Shown piece after piece: positions 34,825-44,303 of a DNA stretch of 64,000 nucleotides. The DNA lies in the NCBI RefSeq assembly GCF_025457605.1, contig NZ_JAMZFY010000001.1, positions 1,178,001-1,242,000 of the forward strand. The letters run 5' to 3'. This DNA is from Haloarcula laminariae. GTDB taxonomy: Archaea > Halobacteriota > Halobacteria > Halobacteriales > Haloarculaceae. The position numbers and the translations under genes were made by a program. Position 1 is the first letter of the stretch; each line of letters starts with the position of its first letter. The notes beneath the pieces were generated by a model that saw only the letters and a program-made list of their open reading frames with translations, searched no databases and was not told where the DNA came from.

Positions 34825-36060
34825 GTGGAGGGGGGTGACCGCGTGGCGTCAATTGCTGTCGTCCTCTCGATAGCACTCCTTGCGGCCCTGTTTATGTCCT
34901 TCACCGTCGGGGCAAACAGCAACTCGGCCCCCGTCGCGCCCGCCGTCGGGGCGAACGCGCTCTCGGTCCTGAAGGCGGCCCTCCTCGTCGGGCTCGTCGC
35001 CGGGCTCGGCGCAATCCTCCAGGGCGGGAGCATCTCGGAGACCATCGGCAAGGACCTCATCACGGGCGTTGCCATCACGCCGCTCGCAGCGGCGGCGGCC
35101 CTGCTGACGGCCGCGACGCTCATCACTATCGGAAACACGTACGGGTATCCCATCCCGTCCGCGTTCACCGTCACCGGGGCGATGATCGGGTCGGGCATCG
35201 CTCTCGGCGGTGGGTTCGCTGTCCACGAGTACGTCGTCATCCTCGGATTCTGGTTCGCGATTCCCATCGTCGAGGGCGTTCTCGCGTACGGGCTCGCCCG
35301 TGGGCTCCGAAGCGATGCCGTCCCCGAGGTTGTCGGCATCCCGCTCCTCGGTGGGACGGTCGGCTATGCGTTGGCCAACATCCAGCTTACTATCATCCCG
35401 ACTGCGAGCGGCACACAGGGGTCAGTCGCTCAGTATCTCGCCACCACGTACCAGTTTCTGCCGACGGTCATCGGCGGCTCTTACACGCTGGGAATGGTTG
35501 TCGTGAGTGTGCTCAGCGGGCTCGTTGCGCTCGTCGGGACGCGCGCGTTACTCCGCCGCGACGAGACCGCCGGTATCAATCAGTTCCTCATCGCGCTGGG
35601 ACTCGTCGTCGTGTTCACAAGCGGCGGGACGCAGGTGGGGCTGGCGACCGGCCCGCTGGAGGCCGTCTTCGAGACGGACCTGCAGCTCCCGTCCATCTAC
35701 CTGCTCGCACTCGGCGGCGGCGGGATTCTCCTCGGAGCGTGGATCAGGGGGCCCCGGCTCGTCCATGCCGTCTCGAACGAATACGCGTCGCTCGGCCCGA
35801 GACGGTCGATTGCGGCCCTGATTCCGGCCTTTCTGGTCGCACAGCTCGCTATCGTACTGGGAATCCCGATATCGTTTAACAAGGTGATGATTGCGAGTAT
35901 CGTCGGCAGCGGGCTGGCCGCCAGTTCGTCGGGCGGGAGCGGCATCTCGCTGCGAAAAGTCGGTATCACTATCGGGTCGTGGGTCGGCTCGATGCTCGGC
36001 GCGGGTATCGTCAGTTACGGCCTGTACAGCGTCTTGAACGCGTTCCCGGGCGTGGCATAA
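34825..36060 (+). CDS. PiT-type inorganic phosphate transporter
   Basis: A 411-residue low-affinity phosphate permease (PHO4 family) with about ten to twelve helices. The two signature repeats are FMSFTVGANSNSAPVAPAVG near residue 25 and ISFNKVMIASIVGSGLA near 350; the loop between contains the usual small hydrophilic stretch. Start codon is GTG at 34825, with a second GTG at 34843 (MASIAVVL) almost as likely. It stands alone between the DUF2249 gene (divergent) and a small protein gene (convergent). Confidence 0.88.
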   Translation: MEGGDRVASIAVVLSIALLAALFMSFTVGANSNSAPVAPAVGANALSVLKAALLVGLVAGLGAILQGGSISETIGKDLITGVAITPLAAAAALLTAATLITIGNTYGYPIPSAFTVTGAMIGSGIALGGGFAVHEYVVILGFWFAIPIVEGVLAYGLARGLRSDAVPEVVGIPLLGGTVGYALANIQLTIIPTASGTQGSVAQYLATTYQFLPTVIGGSYTLGMVVVSVLSGLVALVGTRALLRRDETAGINQFLIALGLVVVFTSGGTQVGLATGPLEAVFETDLQLPSIYLLALGGGGILLGAWIRGPRLVHAVSNEYASLGPRRSIAALIPAFLVAQLAIVLGIPISFNKVMIASIVGSGLAASSSGGSGISLRKVGITIGSWVGSMLGAGIVSYGLYSVLNAFPGVA

Positions 36061-36384
36061 TCACGAGACTATCTGGTCGATGATGTCCTCCTCTGCGGCC
36101 TGGGTCTTCATCCCCTCCCACGTCTCGAACTCCGTGGTGTCGTCGATATACTCGTTGAGCCGGTCACGGGAGATATCCTGTACGTCGCTAATCCCGTCGA
36201 GGTCCCACGGACTTTGGGCACAGAAGGCTCCGAACGAGTCGAACTCGGTGTGGTCGCCCATAAACCGCCTGGAGAAGAACGTTTCCGACTGGACTCGGGT
36301 GCCGGCTTGCAGTTCGCCGATTCGTTCGAGCGCGTCCCCGACTTTCTCTTCGAGGTCTTCCAACCCAGCGACCTGAAGATCCAT
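36061..36384 (-). CDS. Small conserved acidic protein of unknown function
   Basis: About 107 residues from MDLQVAGLEDLEEKVGD; a longer frame starts at 36426. Features: an N-terminal helix (VGDALERIGELQAG), the block VQSETFFSRRFMGDHTEFDSF near 32, FCAQSPWDLDGI, and an acidic C-terminal helix. Its composition is strongly haloarchaeal and it abuts the PiT stop codon tail to tail, so it is likely real. I do not recognise the family, and no catalytic motif is visible. Confidence 0.6.
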   Translation of the reverse strand: MDLQVAGLEDLEEKVGDALERIGELQAGTRVQSETFFSRRFMGDHTEFDSFGAFCAQSPWDLDGISDVQDISRDRLNEYIDDTTEFETWEGMKTQAAEEDIIDQIVS

Positions 36385-36474
36385 ACCCCCAAGTGAACTC
36401 TCGACGCTGGTAAAAGCCACGACCATCGTGCTGGCGGGTCTCTCCGGGGACCCGAGTTCGCCGTCGGTCGTCTC

Positions 36475-37941
36475 TCAGTCGTCGACTGTCGCCACCTCGA
36501 GTTCCTCCTCCAAGTCGGACTCCCCGACACTCGTGGGCTCTCGGACGTCACCGTCACGCCAGGTTCCGCGACGGAACCACAGCCAGGCGATGGTCGCGCC
36601 GGCGATGTTCGAGATGAAGAACGCGATCCAGATGCCGCGAACGCCGAAGACGAGGTCGGCGTACGGTATCGGCAGGCGGTACTGCGAGGCGACGTAGGCG
36701 ATGGGGAGTCTGATGACGGCGAGCGTCAGGACCGAGATGGCGGCGGCGACGAGCGTCTTCCCCGCGCCGCGGAACCCACCGGTGAACGCCCGCATGATGC
36801 CGATGAAGCCGAACGACAGCGAGACGTACCGCAGGAACGTTGCCCCCTCGGCGATAACGGCGGGGTCGTCGGTAAACACGGCGACGATGGGCTCGGGCAG
36901 CAGGAAGATGCCCACGCCCATGAGCGCGAGGATGACAAAGAGCCCCTTCGCTGCGAGGTAGTTTGCCTCCTCGGCGCGGTCGTATTTGCCGGCCCCGATG
37001 TTCTGTCCGCTCATCGTCTCGACCCCGCGGGCGACGGCGATAGCGGGCAGGAAGATGACCGAGAAGACGCGGGTCCCGATACCGAACGCCGCGACGACCG
37101 TCGTCGAGAACATTCCGACGACGAGGAGCAACGCGTTGATAGAGAGCGCTCGCCCCGTCCCCTCGACGCTCGCCGGGACGCCGATTTCGAGAATCTTTCG
37201 CAGATACGTGAAGTCGGGAACGAGGTCCGAGATGTGGACCTGGATTCCCCGGGTTCCCGAGAGCATAATCGCGAGGCCGACGACCATCGCCAGGCTCCGG
37301 GAGAAGACCGTCGCAATAGCCGCCCCCTCAATGCCCAGCTGGGGGACGGCAATCGGGCCGATGTCCCAGCCGTTGATCAGGAACGGGTCGAGGATGACGT
37401 TGAGGATGACGGTTCCCAGCATCACCAGCATCGGCGTGATGGTGTCGCCGGCCCCGCGCATCAGCGAGATGAACACGAAGAAGCCGAACATGAACGGCAG
37501 ACCGAGGGCGATTACCTGCATGTAGGCCGTCGCCCCGGGGAGCACGTCCGGTGAGGCCCCGAGGAAGTCCAGGAACAGCCGGATGAACGGGTACGATGCC
37601 AGTCCGAGTATCAGCGACGCGGCGAAAGCGAACGTGAACGTCTGGGAGGCCGCGTACTCGGCTTGTTCCGTCTCGTCCGCACCCGTGTGCTGTGCGACGA
37701 GGACGCTTCCGGCGACCGACAGGCCCATGCCCAGCGAGATGAGCAGGAAGACCATCGGGAACCCGAAGGAAACCGCGGCCAGCGCCTCCGTTGAGTAGCG
37801 GCCGAGCCAGAACGTGTCCGCGAGGTTGTAGGCCGTCTGCAACAGGTTCGTGACGACGATTGGCAGCGAGAGATACACCAGCGGTTTGAGGATGTCACCG
37901 TCGGTAAGCTGGAGTTCGTCTTGCCCCTTGAACAGCTTCAT
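36475..37941 (-). CDS. MATE family multidrug efflux transporter
   Basis: A 488-residue protein with twelve membrane helices arranged as two six-helix halves. The N-terminal half starts with LSLPIVVTNLLQTAYNLADTFWLGR near 22, the usual MATE helix 1, and the C-terminal half with VGMFSTTVVAAFGIGTRVFS near 270. It exports cationic drugs or metabolites with Na or H. The ATG at 37941 overlaps the TetR stop as ATGA, so it is translated with its regulator; a frame to 37992 lies within TetR. The operon is probably autorepressed through the operators at 38539-38581. Confidence 0.92.
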   Translation of the reverse strand: MKLFKGQDELQLTDGDILKPLVYLSLPIVVTNLLQTAYNLADTFWLGRYSTEALAAVSFGFPMVFLLISLGMGLSVAGSVLVAQHTGADETEQAEYAASQTFTFAFAASLILGLASYPFIRLFLDFLGASPDVLPGATAYMQVIALGLPFMFGFFVFISLMRGAGDTITPMLVMLGTVILNVILDPFLINGWDIGPIAVPQLGIEGAAIATVFSRSLAMVVGLAIMLSGTRGIQVHISDLVPDFTYLRKILEIGVPASVEGTGRALSINALLLVVGMFSTTVVAAFGIGTRVFSVIFLPAIAVARGVETMSGQNIGAGKYDRAEEANYLAAKGLFVILALMGVGIFLLPEPIVAVFTDDPAVIAEGATFLRYVSLSFGFIGIMRAFTGGFRGAGKTLVAAAISVLTLAVIRLPIAYVASQYRLPIPYADLVFGVRGIWIAFFISNIAGATIAWLWFRRGTWRDGDVREPTSVGESDLEEELEVATVDD

Positions 37942-38528
37942 GCCCTCACCTCCGAACCGGGCTGCCAGCCCAGATACAGCGCCAGCGTCCACTCGATAGC
38001 CTCGCGGGTCCGGGTGGTCTCCTCGCCGAGCGCGACCGACCGGACGTGTGCGCCGTTCATCATCGTCGCGACCAGCCGTGCCACCTGCTCGGGGTCGGCG
38101 TCGTCGAAGTGTCCGTCCTCGATACCGTCCCGAACGGCCGTCGCCACCACGTCCTGGACCACGCTGTCGAGCTCGACGAACCGGTCCCGGAAGACGTCGT
38201 GATAGGGCGCCTGCGCCTTCAGCTCCATCATCGCGACCGGAAAGTCGTCGTGGTCGGAGGAGGGCTCTTCGAAGACGGCGTCGAGAAATTCGTTCAGTCG
38301 CTCGCGCGGGTCGCGGGCTTCGCAGGCCAGTCGCGACTCGAAGCGGTCGAGCAAGTCATCGAGAAAGGCGTTCAGTAACTCCTCTTTGGTATCGAAATGG
38401 TAGTGAATCGCGGCCGAAGTGACGGAGGACTCGGCGGCGATCCGCTGCATCGTGAGGTCGGCGTAGCCGTGCTCGCAGAGCGCACGCCCCGTCGCCTCGA
38501 TGATTTCGGCAGTGCTCTCAGAACTCAT
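37938..38528 (-). CDS. TetR family regulator of the MATE operon
   Basis: A 196-residue TetR/AcrR-type repressor. The N-terminal helix-turn-helix lies at about 10-55 (CEHGYADLTMQRIAAESSVTSAAIHYHF split around the recognition helix). The C-terminal ligand domain is variable, with a HARS-like MMNGAHVRS segment near 155. It is the first gene of a two-gene operon with the MATE pump, overlapping it by 4 bases. Two perfect palindromes lie just upstream of its start, which argues for autoregulation. The inducer should be a pump substrate. Confidence 0.92.
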   Translation of the reverse strand: MSSESTAEIIEATGRALCEHGYADLTMQRIAAESSVTSAAIHYHFDTKEELLNAFLDDLLDRFESRLACEARDPRERLNEFLDAVFEEPSSDHDDFPVAMMELKAQAPYHDVFRDRFVELDSVVQDVVATAVRDGIEDGHFDDADPEQVARLVATMMNGAHVRSVALGEETTRTREAIEWTLALYLGWQPGSEVRA

Positions 38529-38538
38529 GCTACCGGAC

Positions 38539-38556
38539 TTACTGACTAGTCAGTAA
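38539..38556. promoter_or_regulatory. TetR operator, site 1
   Basis: A perfect 18-base palindrome, TTACTGACTAGTCAGTAA, 11 bases upstream of the TetR start. It shares its 14-base core with site 2, with 27 bases between centres. Confidence 0.75.
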
Positions 38557-38567
38557 AGAAGGTTTTG

Positions 38568-38581
38568 ACTGACTAGTCAGT
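38568..38581. promoter_or_regulatory. TetR operator, site 2
   Basis: A perfect palindrome, ACTGACTAGTCAGT, identical to the core of site 1. Centre spacing of 27 bases (about two and a half helical turns) suggests two repressor dimers at the tetR-MATE promoter. Confidence 0.75.
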
Positions 38582-38670
38582 TAGATTGGCGCCGCTTCTG
38601 TGCGACGACCCGCAACACCGACACCGTCCGTGAGAGTGCTTATAAGTGAATCCGGGCCAAAGTCCGTAGT

Positions 38671-39663
38671 GTGAATCATCGACCGCTCGGAAACACCGGC
38701 TTTTCCGTGACGGAGATAGGGCTCGGAACGTGGGAAATCGGCGCTGATTGGGGCGACGTGCCCGAGGAGACCGGGTACGAGGCCGTATCGACGGCCTTCG
38801 ACGCGGGCGTCGACTTCCTCGATACGGCCGACGTGTACGGCGACGGCCGGAGCGAACGGCTGATTCGCCGCGTGCTCGACGAGGAGGACATCGACGAGGA
38901 CGATGTCGTCGTCGCCACGAAGGCCGGCCGTCGGTTGGACCCGCACACGGCCGACGGCTACACCCGGGACAACCTCGAACGGTTCATCGACCGGTCGCGG
39001 GAGAACCTCGGCGTCGAGACCGTCGACCTCCTGCAGTTGCACTGTCCACCGAACGAGGTGTACTACCAGCCGGAAACGTTCGAGGCACTGGCGGCTATCA
39101 GAGCGGCCGGCAAGATCTCCCACTACGGCGTCAGCGTCGAAAAGGTCGAACAGGCGCTCAAGGCTATCGAATACCCGGGCGTCGAGACGGTCCAGATAAT
39201 CTTCAATCCGTTCCGCCAGCGTCCGAGCGAACGGCTGTTCGAAGCGGCACGCAAGCGGGACGTCGGCATCATCGTACGGGTCCCGCTGGCATCGGGGTTG
39301 CTGACGAACGCCCTGGACCACGAGACCGAGTTCTCGGCGGATGACCACCGGAAGTTCAACCGCGACGGGTCGGCGTTCGACCGCGGCGAGACGTTCGCCG
39401 GACTGTCCTACGACGATGCGCTCGAAGCGGTCGACGAGCTGGAGCCACACGTCCCGGCGGACATGACGATGGCCCAGCTCACTCTCCGGTGGATTCTCGA
39501 CCACGACGCCGTGTCGACGGTTATCCCAGGCTCGACCTCCCCCGCTCATATCCAGGACAACGTCGCAGCCAGCGACTTTGCGCCGCTCTCCCACGAGCTA
39601 CACGGCGTGATTCGGGACATATACGAGTCACACGTCTACGACGACGTCCATCACCGCTGGTGA
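38671..39663 (+). CDS. Aldo/keto reductase
   Basis: A 330-residue NADPH-dependent oxidoreductase with a TIM-barrel fold, reducing aldehydes or ketones. The catalytic tetrad can be seen: Asp and Tyr in FLDTADVYGDGRSE near 50, Lys in VVVATKAGRR near 87, and His in DLLQLHCPP near 125. The C-terminal part AQLTLRWILDHDAVSTVIPG near 275 is family-typical. It starts with GTG (MNHRPLGNTGFSV when initiated). It is divergent from the tetR-MATE operon and may share the operator region. Substrate unknown. Confidence 0.92.
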   Translation: MNHRPLGNTGFSVTEIGLGTWEIGADWGDVPEETGYEAVSTAFDAGVDFLDTADVYGDGRSERLIRRVLDEEDIDEDDVVVATKAGRRLDPHTADGYTRDNLERFIDRSRENLGVETVDLLQLHCPPNEVYYQPETFEALAAIRAAGKISHYGVSVEKVEQALKAIEYPGVETVQIIFNPFRQRPSERLFEAARKRDVGIIVRVPLASGLLTNALDHETEFSADDHRKFNRDGSAFDRGETFAGLSYDDALEAVDELEPHVPADMTMAQLTLRWILDHDAVSTVIPGSTSPAHIQDNVAASDFAPLSHELHGVIRDIYESHVYDDVHHRW

Positions 39664-39940
39664 GTTCCGGTCGCTTTGCTGCGTACCACCCGTCCGTCTG
39701 CGACCGCTGTCCGTGGATTCGGAATCGGTCTCTCCCAGACTCGCAGTTGAGGAGCAAGTCCTGACAAGCAGGGCCCTCATCACTGAGCTTCGCGATGAGT
39801 CCTCGGTCAGGCGCCGCGAAGTCAAGTCAGGCAACGAGTGAGTCACCGCACCGACCCGATGAGATTCGGCGGCAGACCGCCGCCCAAACGCGGGCCCTCG
39901 CGAATATTGGGTGGACTGGCGCCGTGATTGGCCGGTGTTC

Positions 39941-41053
39941 TCAGACGTCTCCAGAGACGATTTCCGCGATGCGCTCGCGGTCGAACAGCGTCGCATCGGC
40001 AAACGCGTCGGGATAGATGTCCTTTGCCGCTTTGTCAGTATGGTAGAAGTTGATTATCGGTCCCTGGTCGAGGTATCCGGCGTTGTAGACGGCGTCGTTC
40101 TGTACCGCCTGCATATTGCTCGTGACGGAATGTTCCGCTAGCGGTTCAACGACGCTTTTCCTGAATTCGGCTTCGGATGCACCGCCGTAGTTGCGTACCA
40201 GTAACGCTTCGGGGTCAATTTCGAGGAGGGCCTCCGGGCCGAGCGTCCCGTCGTCGGAGTAACTGTAGTGGCCAACGTCAGTCTCGGCGAGCGCATCACT
40301 TAGGCCGAGATTACGCCACTGTTTGGTGCTGACCCCGCCATCGTCGATTCGGAATGGGTAGAACGAGGTCCCCGTCTTGCCGGCTGGGAAGACGAGCATC
40401 ACGGTCGGTCGCTGGTCGGCCGGTGGCAATCGCTCGTCGATCGTGTCCAGCATTTGTTCGTGGAGCTCAACGAACGCTTGGTACCGATTGCGGGCCTGGA
40501 AAACATCGGCCATCAGATCGAAGGCCTCGTAGAGGTCGTAGTAGCGATAGTCGTGCCAGTCGTCGCTGTGACGACGGATGAAGCTCCCGAAGAAGGGACC
40601 CAGGCTGGTCCTGACTTCGTCGATATCGGCCTGGCTCCAGTCATACCAGAGGTCCAATATATTCGGGTCGATGAAGTGGGTATCGGCGTTCATATCATAG
40701 AACAGTTCCTTGTCGACATTGCCGCTGACGAGCTCGACAATCTCGTCTCGGTCATGCGAAACGCCTGGCAGTGCGTCAAAGGCTTCGGCGGCGTAGCGGT
40801 CGTGGTTCTGAATGCCCAGTGTTTGGCCGCCACCGAGTGCGAACGCCATGTCCGCAAAGGTCGGCAACAGGGCGGTCCATTGCTCCGGTGGTCCATCGAA
40901 CTCGACTTCACCGACTGGTTCGATATCGACAGTATACGTGCCAGCACTCGCTTCCTGGTCTGAACTAGAAGCAGTACATCCCGCAAAGAGCATACTGCCA
41001 ATCACACCACTCGTCCCCAAGAACTCCCGTCGCGTTGATTCGACACGTCGCAT
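39941..41053 (-). CDS. Iron-siderophore-type ABC substrate-binding lipoprotein
   Basis: A 370-residue periplasmic-binding protein of the FecB/BtuF-like group. The N-terminus has STRREFLGTSG (twin-arginine) and a lipobox FAGC near residue 26, so it is Tat-exported and lipid-anchored. The body has two lobes joined by a helix; typical segments are PTFADMAFALGGGQTLG near 70 and LLEIDPEALLVRNYGG near 285. A perfect DtxR-type operator lies 12-27 bases before the ATG, overlapping the probable transcription start, which supports iron regulation. No permease or ATPase gene is next to it, so it must share a transporter encoded elsewhere. The ligand (siderophore, haem or cobalamin) is unresolved. Confidence 0.85.
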   Translation of the reverse strand: MRRVESTRREFLGTSGVIGSMLFAGCTASSSDQEASAGTYTVDIEPVGEVEFDGPPEQWTALLPTFADMAFALGGGQTLGIQNHDRYAAEAFDALPGVSHDRDEIVELVSGNVDKELFYDMNADTHFIDPNILDLWYDWSQADIDEVRTSLGPFFGSFIRRHSDDWHDYRYYDLYEAFDLMADVFQARNRYQAFVELHEQMLDTIDERLPPADQRPTVMLVFPAGKTGTSFYPFRIDDGGVSTKQWRNLGLSDALAETDVGHYSYSDDGTLGPEALLEIDPEALLVRNYGGASEAEFRKSVVEPLAEHSVTSNMQAVQNDAVYNAGYLDQGPIINFYHTDKAAKDIYPDAFADATLFDRERIAEIVSGDV

Positions 41054-41064
41054 ACTCCCTAGAA

Positions 41065-41080
41065 TTTAGGGTGGCCTAAA
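41065..41080. promoter_or_regulatory. DtxR/SirR-type operator, TTTAGG-N4-CCTAAA
   Basis: A perfect inverted repeat (TTTAGGGTGGCCTAAA) between a TATA-like TAAAGTATTTTTA and the ATG of the binding-protein gene on the minus strand; occupation would block transcription. Same geometry as the sites at 22883, 61895 and 61931. Confidence 0.78.
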
Positions 41081-41311
41081 AATACTTTATGCAATCCGAT
41101 GGTGGCTGCTACAGCATGGGACCTTGCCATCGAAGCGACAACCTCGACTCGGGCTGGAAGTTCAAAGTACGCTCGTCAGGTCTACTGCTAGTAGCGGCCA
41201 CAAAGCGCAACTGAGCGGGCTTGGGACGATGGGAAACGAACGGTCACCCTGCGCGAGGTCTTTCGAGCCAGATATAAGGACTGGCGTGGTCCGGCGCCAG
41301 CGTCGACGGCG

Positions 41312-41845
41312 CTATGCGGGGTGTTCGGCCAGAGCGTCCACCAGAACGCGGCAGTAATCGGGGATGTCCGCGACGACGCGTCCCCAGACGATGTTACCGT
41401 CGCGGAACGCCGGTTCGTCGACCCAGGTCGCGCCGGCGTTAACCAGGTCGTCCTTGATGCCCAGCGAACCCGTAGCGTCCGAGCCCTCGACGATGCCGGC
41501 GGAGATGCCGACCAGCCCGGCGTGACAGATCATCCCGACGATTTTGTCGTCCTCGTAGATGTCCCGGACGAGGTCGAGTACCGACTGGTCGCGACGGATC
41601 TTGTCGGGCGTCCAGCCACCGGGAACCAGGACCGCGTCGACCGCCGCCGGGTCGACCTCCTCGGCCGCGAGTTCGCTCTCGGCGGTGAGTCCACCGCTCT
41701 TTCCCGTGTACTCCACGCCGGCGTCCACACCGACGACATCGAGCTGTGCCCCTTCCTCTTCCAGGCGCATGTAGACGGCCCAGAACTCGAGGTCCTCGAA
41801 TCCGGGTCCGACCAACATGGCGATTCGTTTGTCTTCCAGTTTCAT
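41312..41845 (-). CDS. DJ-1/PfpI family protein
   Basis: A 177-residue protein of the PfpI/DJ-1 superfamily (protease, glyoxalase-like deglycase or chaperone). It opens KRIAMLVGPGFEDLEFW with the conserved Glu, and the nucleophile Cys is in GMICHAGLVGISAG near 105. The position after Cys-His reads Ala-Gly where most PfpI proteins have Gly-Pro. The C-terminal block DDLVNAGATWVDEPAFRDGNIVWGR is standard. Likely cytoplasmic and monocistronic. Actual activity cannot be deduced. Confidence 0.88.
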   Translation of the reverse strand: MKLEDKRIAMLVGPGFEDLEFWAVYMRLEEEGAQLDVVGVDAGVEYTGKSGGLTAESELAAEEVDPAAVDAVLVPGGWTPDKIRRDQSVLDLVRDIYEDDKIVGMICHAGLVGISAGIVEGSDATGSLGIKDDLVNAGATWVDEPAFRDGNIVWGRVVADIPDYCRVLVDALAEHPA

Positions 41846-42488
41846 GTCTCATCACTGTTGGGAGCGCAAACCGGATGCGCCGGATGTACCTCTCCCGTAT
41901 CGGCCCGCACCGGTCGCTTCCCAACCGTGTATCCGCATAGGCCCCGTTTCGGGATAGTCTTTTATTCTGGTGTTGCGAGAGGATGTCGAACTGGTTTGAA
42001 AATCAGAAAATCACCGTTTTATCCCACAAACGACACGTGAAAGACCGACGGCAGCGTACATCGATAGCTGTCAAACTCACCCTCTTTGCGCATATTTCTT
42101 ACACGACCCTGGGAGTGATTAACAGCTGACTAGAAGGCAGGTATGTGGGCCGACGTTGTCGAAGCGTTCCCCACGAGTAGCCCCAGGATGTTCTCAGTCT
42201 TCCGCCCCAATGGTCGAATGCGAAATCCATTTCGACTAGTTCATCGATCACAACATTTTCTCGGGGGTAGACGAGTTTCACAGCCAACTCTCAGTCGGGA
42301 AAGCGTGGACACCAGAGTGGACAGGACGTGATTCCCTTTCACCCGCTGTTATCCCAGCTTTCACCGGCTAACTCGTTCTGTTGACCCATCTGAGACGTTG
42401 CAGACTATGGTCAGTTAGCAGGTGCTAGAAGCGCCAAGTAGTGAGGGCAGACCGTAGTTATAAGAACACTTGGAATGAACGTAAATTT
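41846..42488. other. Intergenic region, possible short remnant
   Basis: About 640 bases. A minus-strand frame near 42120-42287 (AVKLVYPRENVVIDELVEMD) has protein-like character but no recognised family and could be a gene fragment. A TATA-like GTTATAAGA near 42455 probably serves the universal stress protein gene at 42489. Confidence 0.35.
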
Positions 42489-42887
42489 ATGGTACGAGTG
42501 CTGCTAGCCCTTGACGATGATTTAGCACAGACAAAGGCCCAGGTTGCGGCCATCGAGGACATGGTGGAAACGGCCGACGACGCGGAGGTGTTTATCCTAC
42601 ACGTCTTCGAGAAGAACCCTGAGGGAGCGTCTGTGCACCAGGTAGAAGCGGTCAGAGAGGCGAAGAAACGCCTCGAAGCGGCGGGCGTCACAGTCGAACT
42701 CCTCGAAGCCAGCGGTGACCCGGGAGAGGAGATACTCGAACGCGCGAAGGAGCAGGACGTCGATCAGATCTGTGTCAGCGGCCGGAAGCGCAGTCCTGCG
42801 GGGAAAGCGCTGTTCGGGAGCGTCACACAGGACGTGATTCTCGGAACCAACCGCCCGGTGCTGGTCTGTGGCAACTCGGAGGAGTAA
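42489..42887 (+). CDS. Universal stress protein (single domain)
   Basis: A 132-residue Usp-fold protein, likely a cytoplasmic dimer. It opens MVRVLLALDDDLAQ and has the ATP-loop region QICVSGRKRSPAGKALFGSVTQDVI near 95-118, close to the consensus G-x2-G-x9-G(S/T), then VLGTNRPVLVCG-like ending (ILGTNRPVLVCG). The ATG at 42489 is chosen because the family begins there and a TATA-like element lies about 30 bases upstream. It stands alone. Confidence 0.88.
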   Translation: MVRVLLALDDDLAQTKAQVAAIEDMVETADDAEVFILHVFEKNPEGASVHQVEAVREAKKRLEAAGVTVELLEASGDPGEEILERAKEQDVDQICVSGRKRSPAGKALFGSVTQDVILGTNRPVLVCGNSEE

Positions 42888-43030
42888 CCACGCCACCGGT
42901 CCGCCGTGGTTTCGGGAACTCGTTTGCCAGCAGGAGGAGCCCAGCGCTCCTGCCCCGGCCACTCCGACACAGCAGTGGAGGTAAGCGTAGTCGCTCTTTC
43001 CCCGCTGAAGACGGCCACGCCTCGTCTCGC

Positions 43031-43477
43031 TCACTGTTCGTCGGCTCGTCGCCGGACCATCGCGGTCGCCGCGTAGGAGATAATCAGCTCGTCGTCTTGA
43101 TTCAGCCCCTGGTGGCGGGTCGTCACGACACCGCAGCTGGTGTCACTCTCGGAGATCCGTTTATCGATTATCTCGGTTTCCAACCGTAGTTCGTCACCCG
43201 GCCGGAGCGGCCGATGCCACCGGAGGTCATCCACACCGAGGCCGGCCTGTGTCGCCATGTCTTCGCTGCTCTCGACGTAGAGGCGCATACTGACGGCGGC
43301 TGTCTGCCAGCCGGAAGCGACCAGGCCACCGAAGACGGAGTCCTTGGCCGCTTCCTCGTCCGTATGGAACGGCTGTGGGTCGTACTTTTCGCCGAACTCG
43401 ATGATATCCTCCTTGGAGAGTTGATATCCGTCCGAGTGGTGCGTGTCGCCCACCGAGATATCCTCGTAGAAGCGCAT
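43031..43477 (-). CDS. MaoC-like (R)-hydratase family protein
   Basis: A 148-residue hot-dog-fold protein of the MaoC dehydratase group, which hydrates or dehydrates 2-enoyl-CoA thioesters. The catalytic hydratase motif is YDPQPFHTDEEAAKDSVFGG near residue 31, with Asp and His in the usual places, followed by LVASGWQTA. A C-terminal WHRPLRPGDELRLETEI segment is typical. It is monocistronic in this window. Substrate chain length is unknown; a role in acyl-CoA or polyhydroxyalkanoate metabolism is possible. Confidence 0.9.
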   Translation of the reverse strand: MRFYEDISVGDTHHSDGYQLSKEDIIEFGEKYDPQPFHTDEEAAKDSVFGGLVASGWQTAAVSMRLYVESSEDMATQAGLGVDDLRWHRPLRPGDELRLETEIIDKRISESDTSCGVVTTRHQGLNQDDELIISYAATAMVRRRADEQ

Positions 43478-44303
43478 GGATGTTTTACCGCGGCGGGCGA
43501 ATAAAAAACCGACGCGAACACCCGCAAGCGAAGGCCTACAACGCGATTACCGAATTTTATTTCACCCGGAAGTCCACCACTGTAAGGGCGAAACCACCAC
43601 GGGTTTCTCGCTCTTCAAGTACTGCAGCTCTCGGCCGTGCATATTCTGGAATGGGTCAGTAAATGTGTCTCCGGGGCGGCTGCTCAGCCGGGCTCGGCCC
43701 AACAGGCCCAAAGTAATCCTAGAAATACAAAAACATCATCACCTTTAGAATTTGATATGATTTCGAGATATTCCACTCCTCTCCTGAATCGGGAGTATTT
43801 GACTGAAGCAAATCTAGGAGGGAGCTCTCCTCCCCGGAAAACGACTCGGTAGACTGATTTCAGAATTTCCCAATATCACCACCTATAAGCCGCGATAATT
43901 GTAGCTTATACGGATTATTTCGCTTTTTGTTCGAATAGGCGCTCGGTACTACCCTGTATCGGTCATAGTCAGAAGCCTGTTTCTTTATTTGTTGATTTGC
44001 GTCTGCGACCAATCCCTACGTAGCCGGGGGTCGGTTTGCAATATTCGTCGTGACCTCTTCTGGAGCTTTCTGAAGGAAATTCTATTAGAAAAGCACATAA
44101 CATAGAATATTATAATATCGGCATAGCTATTCGGACTCCAGACACTCACATTCGAGCCCGTCTATGGCGTACAGTAAATACGTCAATACAGATGAAAGAT
44201 AGTCCAATATCAAGTGCGTTGATTACCAACCGTCCGTTTCAGTTTTGTGGCCCCGTGGGTATCATATTAACTCTTATATATCTCTCGGAATAACAATCGT
44301 CAA
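43478..44303. other. AT-rich intergenic region with the Sph3 promoter
   Basis: About 825 bases of markedly lower GC than the surroundings, with no convincing gene. CTCTTATATATC at 44271-44282 lies about 25-30 bases before the ATG at 44304 and is a good leaderless TATA box. A GGAGGGAGCTCTCCTCC hairpin-like sequence near 43822 has no clear role. Confidence 0.5.

Noticed and set aside
38581-39594. Long minus-strand frame opposite the aldo/keto reductase gene
   Set aside because: Composition is that of an antisense shadow of a high-GC gene; the plus strand has all catalytic motifs.
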